NCBI GenBank assembly: GCA_016939345.1
Contig: JAFGHG010000199.1
Coordinates: forward strand, 1 to 11,274
DNA from: Candidatus Omnitrophota bacterium
GTDB taxonomy: Bacteria; Omnitrophota; Gorgyraeia; Duberdicusellales; 4484-171
Reading direction: 5' to 3'
DNA length: 11,274 nt
Part shown: one piece after another, positions 7,229 to 11,274 of the stretch
Numbering within the stretch: the first letter of the stretch is position 1
Layout: each line of letters begins with the position of its first letter
Notes under the pieces: model-generated
Told to the model about the DNA's origin: nothing
What the model saw: the letters and a program-made list of their open reading frames with translations, nothing else
The model's database searches: none
Translations under genes and position numbers: made by a program

Positions 7229-8008
7229 ATGGAAAATATCAGGCAGCTTAAAGTCAGAATTAATAATGTAAGCAATCAGGGAAAAGATACTTATCTGCTT
7301 GATATAGAATCTCCTTATCTTGCCAAAAACAGCTCTCCCGGTAATTTTATCCACATAAAAATAAAGCCAGTTATCCTGCGCAGGCCTTTTAGCATACATA
7401 GAGTAGAGGGGAACAGCATATTTGTTCTTTTTAAGAAAAAAGGCCGCGGTACGTCTGAATTAGCCAGTATAAAAAAAGGAGAAGTCTTGGATGTTATCGG
7501 CCCCTTGGGCAGAGGATTTAATCTTAGCTTGGAGAGAAAACCATCAGTCCACAAAAACATCATCCTTGCCGGAGGCATAGGCGTAGCCCCTTTAGTTTTT
7601 CTCGCAGAGAAATTAGGCAAACAGCAAACCATTGTACTTTTGGGGGCAAAAGATAAGAAGGGAATACTTTGTGAAAAAGATTTTAAAAAATTAGGATGCA
7701 AGGTGCATATTGCCACCGAAGACGGTTCCAAGGGGTTTAAAGGCACGGTATTAGATTTGCTTAAGAGTATTTTGCGAGATACGAAATACGAGATGCGAAC
7801 AACGATTTACGCTTGCGGGCCCAAACCCATGCTTTATGCCGTGCATAAGGCGATAAAAAAATATCAGAATACAAGCTGCCAGGTATCTTTTGAACAATTT
7901 ATGGGCTGCGGTCTGGGATTTTGCTGCGGCTGCGTTATAAAAACTAAAACAGGTTATAAAAAGGTTTGTAAAGACGGACCTGTTTTTGATGTAAGAGATA
8001 TATGGTAG
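7229..8008 (+). CDS. pyrK: PyrK-like dihydroorotate dehydrogenase electron-transfer subunit (FAD, [2Fe-2S])
   Basis: This 259-residue protein has the ferredoxin-reductase layout of PyrK. The FAD-binding barrel has RRPFSIHR (51-58) and RGTSEL (73-78). The NAD-binding domain has ILAGGIGVAPLVF (112-124) and YACGPKPML (194-202). The C-terminal cluster domain has C227-x4-C232-x2-C235 followed by C247 in KKVCKDGPVF, the PyrK [2Fe-2S] pattern. PyrK passes electrons from dihydroorotate, via PyrD, to NAD+. No pyrD lies next to it: pabBC is upstream and a repeat region with a TSUP gene is downstream. Codons 183-192 coincide with a run of degenerate heptamer repeats (7776-7803) in a variable loop before the YACGP motif. 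The start ATG has GGA five nt upstream, and a 52-nt gap separates it from pabBC. Confidence 0.88.
   Translation: MENIRQLKVRINNVSNQGKDTYLLDIESPYLAKNSSPGNFIHIKIKPVILRRPFSIHRVEGNSIFVLFKKKGRGTSELASIKKGEVLDVIGPLGRGFNLSLERKPSVHKNIILAGGIGVAPLVFLAEKLGKQQTIVLLGAKDKKGILCEKDFKKLGCKVHIATEDGSKGFKGTVLDLLKSILRDTKYEMRTTIYACGPKPMLYAVHKAIKKYQNTSCQVSFEQFMGCGLGFCCGCVIKTKTGYKKVCKDGPVFDVRDIW
7776..7803 (+). repeat. Degenerate heptamer tandem repeat inside pyrK
   Basis: Four consecutive 7-nt units read gagatac, gaaatac, gagatgc and gaacaac. The phrase starts slightly earlier with gc and runs on into ga. A 7-nt period is not a codon multiple, so the repetition is not visible in the protein (residues 183-192). It sits in the linker between the DLL helix and the YACGP motif, a place that can tolerate insertion. 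Confidence 0.6.
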
Positions 8009-8010
8009 AA

Positions 8011-8147
8011 CGGTAACGGTAAGGGTAACCTGCCTGCCGGCAAGCAGGCGAAGCCCGTTTTGGTAAGGTAGTCCGGTTAGGTAAAATAATAAAGAATAAA
8101 GGCGTTACCCTAGCCCAACTACGAAACGGGCATCGTAACCGTAACCG
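8011..8147. repeat. Long imperfect inverted repeat (MITE- or palindrome-like element)
   Basis: Outer arms 8011-8024 and 8134-8147 pair at 11 of 14 positions and consist of hexamer-like units (cggtaa, cggtaa, gggtaa on the left; gtaacc, gtaacc on the right). Inner arms: gcccgttt at 8053-8060 pairs perfectly with aaacgggc at 8124-8131, and 8070-8085 pairs imperfectly with about 8106-8122. An AT-rich loop lies near 8086-8100. The two arms match without interruption except for about 26 extra nt in the left arm, which contain a separate hairpin. No transposase lies nearby and no clear target-site duplication is seen. Confidence 0.7.
8030..8050. repeat. Nested GC-rich hairpin of the CCTGCC…GGCAGG type
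   Basis: gcctgc (8032-8037) pairs with gcaggc (8044-8049) around the loop cggcaa. The motif is a near-palindrome around gccggc. Similar CCTGCC/GGCAGG palindromes are, from memory, dispersed in many draft genomes of candidate phyla. Here it interrupts only the left arm of the larger inverted repeat, as if it had been inserted later. Confidence 0.65.
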
Positions 8148-8166
8148 ATAGACGAAAAATATAAGA

Positions 8167-8174
8167 AGGGGGAG
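8167..8174 (+). promoter_or_regulatory. Strong ribosome binding site of the TSUP gene
   Basis: The stretch agggggag ends two nt before the ATG at 8177. It is among the clearest Shine-Dalgarno matches on the plus strand of this window and supports an independent translation start after the repeat region. Confidence 0.7.
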
Positions 8175-8176
8175 AA

Positions 8177-8533
8177 ATGTGGTATTTATACATAATTTTA
8201 GGTTTCTTGGCCGGTGTATTCAGCGGATTCTTAGGCTTAGGCGGGGGAGCGCTTTTAATTCCAGCTCTGGTTTTTTTATTTGACTTTACACAACATCAGG
8301 CTCAAGGCACTACCTTGGCCATGATGGTCCCGCCAATAGGGCTTTTAGCTGCTGTGAGATACTATTCACGGGGCTATGTCAGGATAGATGTGGCTGGATT
8401 GATGTGCCTCGGGTTTTTTGTAGGCGGGCTTATCGGTGCTCATTTTGTGGCCAAGATACCTGATTTGATGCTTAAGAGGATTTTCGGCTGCTTTCTTATG
8501 CTCGTATCTCTTAAGATGATAATGGGCAGATAA
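8177..8533 (+). CDS. Half-size TSUP (TauE/SafE-like) membrane protein
   Basis: This 118-residue protein has about four hydrophobic segments (roughly 3-22, 24-38, 45-60 and 72-90, with a further hydrophobic C-terminus 98-116). The family signature FLGLGGGALLIPAL lies at 18-31, followed by QAQGTTLAMMVPP (about 41-53). TSUP proteins move sulfite, sulfonates or other organic anions across the inner membrane and normally have about 250 residues made of two such halves. This one is a single half, so if functional it should assemble as a homodimer; short stand-alone members are known. The reading frame is intact with a good ribosome binding site and a clean stop, so it looks like a true small gene rather than a fragment. 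Substrate unknown. It converges with the minus-strand block, 7 nt away. Confidence 0.82.
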   Translation: MWYLYIILGFLAGVFSGFLGLGGGALLIPALVFLFDFTQHQAQGTTLAMMVPPIGLLAAVRYYSRGYVRIDVAGLMCLGFFVGGLIGAHFVAKIPDLMLKRIFGCFLMLVSLKMIMGR

Positions 8534-8540
8534 CCCGGCC

Positions 8541-9308
8541 CTATTTATTGATTTTGATCTGGAAAAGCCTTTTGGAATAATGTTTTAGAAAAGCAAAAAA
8601 ATTCTTGAACTCCTGGCCATAGACAACAGTGTAGTTTTTATTCACGGATAATTTTTTTCTCGCCACTGCCCAATGCATGTCATCGTAGATAACAAGCTCT
8701 GAATAATTCGGGTGCTGTTTAACCAAAAGCTCAAATATTTCTTTGACGTGAGGGGTGTGTTTTTCGTCTTCTGAAAGATCAGAAATTTTCACGCCATCTG
8801 TTTCCGGAGAGTCTGAATCGGAATATGCAAAATCATAGTCATCGAATATAATCAACCCCCCATCTTTTAATATCTTATCTACTAGAAAAAAAGTAAAGCC
8901 GTCTATGGTCCAGTTTTTTGATCCGTCAACATAACAAAGGTCATATTTCTGCCTGCAGATATCGTTTTGGCTTAAACGTTTTATCTCATCATGCAGGAAC
9001 CAAGTGTAGCCGCTGTGCATTCTAAATATTTCGACATATCTGCTGAGCCCGGTTTCAGCTATCAGTTCTTCAGGTAATGGTTTTGCTTTTACTGGGCTTT
9101 TATCAATACGGTCTACAGAAGTAACTTTTCCTATGCCCAGTTCATCAAGGGCGGCGGCCATGTAGCAGGTTCCTACTCCATGAGCCACCCCCAGCTCTAG
9201 GATGTCTGTTGTCTTTTCCTGAAGGATTAAATCGTATAAACAGCGGCCCTGGAAAGGCAGCATAAAAGGAATGCCTTTTATTAGGCGGGAAATTTCTTCG
9301 AATTTCAT
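8541..9308 (-). CDS. Class I SAM-dependent methyltransferase (Methyltransf_24 type)
   Basis: This 255-residue protein has the SAM-binding motif I as ILELGVAHGVGT (36-47), an acidic residue at the end of strand 2 (SVDRID, D66 or D69), YDLCYVDGSK (122-131) as the motif with the strand-4 Asp, and LKDGGLIIFDDYDF (147-160) as the post-motif strand with two aspartates. The YVDGxH/S and IFDDYD pattern is that of the Methyltransf_24 group, often found with polysaccharide or natural-product genes, where members methylate sugars or small molecules. Substrate not predictable. The C-terminus (220-255) is basic and aromatic. The gene starts directly after the TAA of the small secreted-protein gene, implying the same transcript. 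Confidence 0.85.
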   Translation of the reverse strand: MKFEEISRLIKGIPFMLPFQGRCLYDLILQEKTTDILELGVAHGVGTCYMAAALDELGIGKVTSVDRIDKSPVKAKPLPEELIAETGLSRYVEIFRMHSGYTWFLHDEIKRLSQNDICRQKYDLCYVDGSKNWTIDGFTFFLVDKILKDGGLIIFDDYDFAYSDSDSPETDGVKISDLSEDEKHTPHVKEIFELLVKQHPNYSELVIYDDMHWAVARKKLSVNKNYTVVYGQEFKNFFAFLKHYSKRLFQIKINK

Positions 9309-9641
9309 TTATTCTCCAGCTAATAACTTAAGCTCTTTATCGCTGTCGTTTATAGTGATAGAGAAATGATTGCCTGGAGCCACGACTTTTCCCTGAAAAA
9401 AAACATCCCAGATGTCATTCGTACGTTCGTAAGAGACATTTTCAATAAAAAACTCTTCCAAATTTTTACCTTTTAGTCTGGCATATTCTTTGGTTGTTCT
9501 TATTACCTCTTCAATAAGCATGCTTGGCGAAAATAGAATTTGGGCAGCTTCCTTGTCCTTATTATCTGGCTTCGCCGGCCAGCTTAAGGGGGTGTTTAAA
9601 ATAAACAGAAGAGCCAGTGTAATAAAAATTAACTTTTTCAT
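9309..9641 (-). CDS. Small secreted or lipid-free periplasmic protein of unknown function
   Basis: I do not recognise the family. The 110-residue product starts MKKLIFITLALLFILN and has a classical Sec signal peptide with probable cleavage near residues 20-23 (…PLSWPA|KP). The mature part has a helix-rich stretch (ILFSPSMLIEEVIRTTKEYARLK) followed by strands (NVSYERTNDIWDVFFQG, NHFSITIND, ELKLLAG), an arrangement reminiscent of PepSY/cystatin-like folds, but this is only a guess. A longer frame begins 21 nt upstream, but the start at 9641 is preferred: agggagg lies 6 nt before it and its ATGA overlaps the nitroreductase stop by 4 nt. Its stop is followed immediately by the methyltransferase ATG. 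Confidence 0.75.
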   Translation of the reverse strand: MKKLIFITLALLFILNTPLSWPAKPDNKDKEAAQILFSPSMLIEEVIRTTKEYARLKGKNLEEFFIENVSYERTNDIWDVFFQGKVVAPGNHFSITINDSDKELKLLAGE

Positions 9642-10240
9642 TTCAAACCTCCCTTTTTCCATATTTTTTTTAATGAGAGTCTTTCACTGGGTTGCTCCCG
9701 GGCCGATAATTCAGGTGAAAGATTGTCAGGAAATTCAATTATGCCCAGGGTAAAGCCGCAAATCACTTTGTAATCATCTTTTGGAATATCCATAGTCTTA
9801 TAAATCTCTTCTTTTTTTATTCCAGCCATTCCGTGGGTGTATAAGCCATATTTTCTGGCTTGTAAAGTCATAGACATCCATGCTGCACCGCAGTCAAAAG
9901 AGGACCAGGGGTTATCTTTTTTATTAGCAGTAAATTTTTTTCTTCCGAGGATAAAACCTATCAAGCTGCAATTACAGGCCCAGGTCTGGTTTGATTCGAG
10001 CAGGAGACTCAAGAAAAGATCAAAATCTTTTTTTCCGCTTGAGGTCAAAAAAACCCATGGCTGCTCATTGTAGCATGACGGTGCCCAGCGGGCAGCATCA
10101 AATATAGCTAACAAGACATCTTCAGGTATTTCATTTTTTTTAAAAGAGCGCGGAGACCACCTTTTATAAAATAAAGGGTCTACTCCCTTTGCCGGGTTTC
10201 TTTTCTCAAAATTTATCTGGTAATTATCAAAATATTGCAT
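9638..10240 (-). CDS. Nitroreductase family FMN-dependent oxidoreductase
   Basis: This 200-residue protein is of usual size for small nitroreductases, which are homodimeric NAD(P)H:FMN enzymes of broad substrate range. Family marks in order: RWSPRSFKK (27-35), whose Arg residues hold the FMN phosphate; AARWAPSCYNEQPWVFL (49-65), the FMN-contacting loop; SSFDCGAAWMSMTLQARKYGL (113-133), the core helix; HGMAGI (136-141); and the C-terminal LSAREQPSERLSLKKI (178-193), a form of the common PxERxPLxEI ending. It may reduce quinones, nitro-compounds or flavins; no specific substrate is indicated. The stop overlaps the next gene in an ATGA junction. Upstream lies a 161-nt spacer without a clear promoter and with only a weak Shine-Dalgarno. 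Confidence 0.9.
   Translation of the reverse strand: MQYFDNYQINFEKRNPAKGVDPLFYKRWSPRSFKKNEIPEDVLLAIFDAARWAPSCYNEQPWVFLTSSGKKDFDLFLSLLLESNQTWACNCSLIGFILGRKKFTANKKDNPWSSFDCGAAWMSMTLQARKYGLYTHGMAGIKKEEIYKTMDIPKDDYKVICGFTLGIIEFPDNLSPELSAREQPSERLSLKKIWKKGGLK
9648..9654 (-). promoter_or_regulatory. Ribosome binding site deciding the start of the small secreted-protein gene
   Basis: On the minus strand agggagg stands 6 nt before the ATG at 9641-9639. It rules in favour of the shorter start that begins with the signal peptide. Confidence 0.75.
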
Positions 10241-10401
10241 TTCAAAGGCTCTTTTTAAGAGAAAAGCTTATTTCAAAGCCAGATAATAGTTTCTCCTAAA
10301 TCCTGCATATTTGCAAGTCCTTATTGGTAGGTTGTATGCCTGCGCTTTCGATCACGAGGCCTGCCATTTATAGCCAGGGCTTTAATAGCCATAACCCTTT
10401 T
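10241..10401. other. Spacer between the methyltransferase and nitroreductase genes
   Basis: This 161-nt gap breaks the otherwise tight minus-strand block. It includes a short ORF resembling the start of a flavodoxin-like gene (10321-10392) and a weak hairpin (ctctt 10249-10253 with aagag 10257-10261). No convincing promoter or T-tailed terminator is seen. Confidence 0.5.
10321..10392 (-). pseudogene. Possible degraded 5' end of a flavodoxin / NADPH-dependent FMN reductase gene
   Basis: A 23-codon minus-strand ORF begins MAIKALAINGRPRD, 9 nt after the stop of the upstream methyltransferase and with aaaaggg just before its ATG. Flavodoxin-fold FMN reductases and iron-sulfur flavoproteins typically start M-x-x-K-x-L-x-I-N-G-S-P-R, so strand one and the FMN-phosphate loop appear recognisable with Ser changed to Arg. 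The frame then becomes very basic and stops after HTTYQ. No continuation is visible in the remaining 80 nt before the nitroreductase. A chance match or a tiny peptide gene cannot be excluded. Confidence 0.3.
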
Positions 10402-11265
10402 CTAGGTTTTTTCAAATAAGGCAACATACTGAATTTGGTAGTTTTCGGTTATTTCACTGGTGTTTACAACATTATATATTGTCAGTTTAAGGCTTCCTAA
10501 ATTGGCTACAACCCTGCTTATGAGATGGGCTGCGTCATAAAAACGGCCGTGTCTGTTGCCCCAGCCTTTTAAACAATACAAGACAGCATCGTCTTCAAAA
10601 TTAAATTTCTTTAATGGCAAAACAGAGGGGTCCGTTAAGATTGCATATCGATAAAAAAGGTAAAAAGGTATTATACATAGCTTGCCCCCTTTTTTAAGAA
10701 TCCGCCCGGCTTCTATTATGAAATTTATATCACTGTCTTGTTCAAAATGCTCAAAAGAGCAGTGCAGGCCCAGCTTGCTGGCAAAATTATCTTCAAGGGG
10801 CATATCTGAGGCATCGCCTCCGATAATATGATCATGAAGTCCTTTAGGATAATCCATGTCTTGGCGATAGACCTTACAGCCATATAGTTTATTATATATT
10901 TCAGGCGCAGGAGAATTTGCGCTGGCAATATCTATATACACATCATCTTTGGATAGTTCTAGGAATTTAGCTGCCAAAAAATGCTCAAGTGATTTTTCTA
11001 GAAAGTCAGTAACCATACAGCTTTGAGTGTAGGTTTTGTATTTCTCGTATTCAGCTTCTTTAAGGTATTTTTGAAACTCTTCCTTTTCTATATAGAAATC
11101 GATTACTTTGATGCGGCTTTCTTTAAGCTCTTTTAAAATAGCGTCCTTTACGCCTGGCTCATGAATAGCATTTTTTAATTTTGGCTGGCGCAGCCGGAAA
11201 TAGTTGATGTGCCAAAAGATTTCTCTTTTAGCCTTAGAGAGTAGGGATTTGAGAAAAGTGATCAT
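10402..11265 (-). CDS. Class I SAM-dependent methyltransferase with N-terminal extension (Methyltransf_11-like)
   Basis: This 287-residue protein has its SAM-binding core in about 105-205: VYIDIASANSPAPEIY (109-124) as a divergent motif I with Ala-Asn-Ser-Pro where a glycine-rich turn is usual, the YRQDMDY strand (133-139), GGDASDMPLEDN (149-160), LHCSFEHFEQDSD (167-179) and EAGRILKKGGKLCIIPF (185-201). The HCSFEHF block equals the common xxSxxEHF/L step of Methyltransf_11 proteins. Residues 1-100 form a basic, then charged helical extension of unknown role. The substrate is unknown, but similar proteins occur in glycan loci. The frame stays open through the last codon of the window (GAA ATA AAA precedes the ATG), so the true start could lie beyond the edge. 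Confidence 0.82.
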   Translation of the reverse strand: MITFLKSLLSKAKREIFWHINYFRLRQPKLKNAIHEPGVKDAILKELKESRIKVIDFYIEKEEFQKYLKEAEYEKYKTYTQSCMVTDFLEKSLEHFLAAKFLELSKDDVYIDIASANSPAPEIYNKLYGCKVYRQDMDYPKGLHDHIIGGDASDMPLEDNFASKLGLHCSFEHFEQDSDINFIIEAGRILKKGGKLCIIPFYLFYRYAILTDPSVLPLKKFNFEDDAVLYCLKGWGNRHGRFYDAAHLISRVVANLGSLKLTIYNVVNTSEITENYQIQYVALFEKT

Positions 11266-11274
11266 TTTTATTTC

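Larger units (their letters stand above)
8009..8176. other. Intergenic region between pyrK and the TSUP gene, filled by repeats
   Basis: No coding sequence is supported here. The region is almost wholly occupied by an imperfect inverted repeat (8011-8147) with a nested GC-rich hairpin (8032-8049). The last about 30 nt hold the ribosome binding site of the next gene. No T-run follows the hairpins, so a classical intrinsic terminator is not supported. Confidence 0.8.

Noticed and set aside
8011..8147. CRISPR array or telomere-type repeat
   Set aside because: The units are hexamers without spacers and occur in two short opposite runs; there are no cas genes and no regular repeat-spacer pattern.
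8009..8150. Intrinsic terminator after pyrK
   Set aside because: The hairpins are not followed by a T-run on either strand, so they are described as repeats instead.
8534..8540. Bidirectional terminator between convergent genes
   Set aside because: Only 7 nt separate the two stops and no inverted repeat spans them.
9642..9662. Longer start for the small secreted protein (7 extra residues)
   Set aside because: It would put the clear agggagg site inside the gene and add residues before the signal peptide; the ATGA overlap favours the later start.
10249..10261. Hairpin ctctt-ttt-aagag near the nitroreductase start
   Set aside because: A 5-bp AT-containing stem is too weak to call as a regulatory element.

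Overview
The window is gene-dense bacterial DNA, AT-rich by eye, with very short or overlapping junctions and two facing gene blocks. Mixed housekeeping and envelope-sugar genes, a fused folate gene and short GC-rich palindromes between genes resemble uncultivated lineages such as Omnitrophota or related groups. That placement is a guess from style; the window holds no rRNA or other marker gene.

Positions 1-5336 (+) form a nucleotide-sugar block. It contains glucose-1-phosphate cytidylyltransferase (RfbF, 5'-truncated by the window edge), an extended-SDR reductase/epimerase, an RmlC-like cupin epimerase, CDP-glucose 4,6-dehydratase (RfbG), the PMP/[2Fe-2S] 3-dehydratase E1 (RfbH) and a DUF5672 glycosyltransferase-like protein. 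Together these would turn glucose-1-phosphate into a CDP-3,6-dideoxyhexose. The cupin epimerase next to a reductase suggests the L-configured product CDP-ascarylose, with CDP-paratose or CDP-abequose as alternatives. The usual E3 reductase partner of RfbH (RfbI/AscD) is not in the window.

Positions 5356-8008 (+) carry a fused aminodeoxychorismate synthase/lyase (PabB-PabC, p-aminobenzoate for folate) and a PyrK-type FAD/[2Fe-2S] electron-transfer subunit with no PyrD beside it. The 3' part of pyrK contains a run of degenerate heptamers. Positions 8009-8176 hold a long imperfect inverted repeat with a second GC-rich hairpin nested in its left arm. A half-size TSUP (TauE/SafE) membrane protein follows at 8177-8533.

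Positions 8541-11265 (-) converge on the first block with a 7-nt gap. In transcription order they are a class I methyltransferase with a long N-terminal extension, a 161-nt spacer that may hold the degraded start of a flavodoxin-like gene, a nitroreductase, a small secreted protein of unknown function and a second class I methyltransferase. The last three are joined by a 4-nt overlap and a zero-nt junction.

The strongest leads are the E3-less dideoxyhexose cassette, the two short-repeat structures around the 3' end of pyrK, and the possible gene remnant at 10321-10392.
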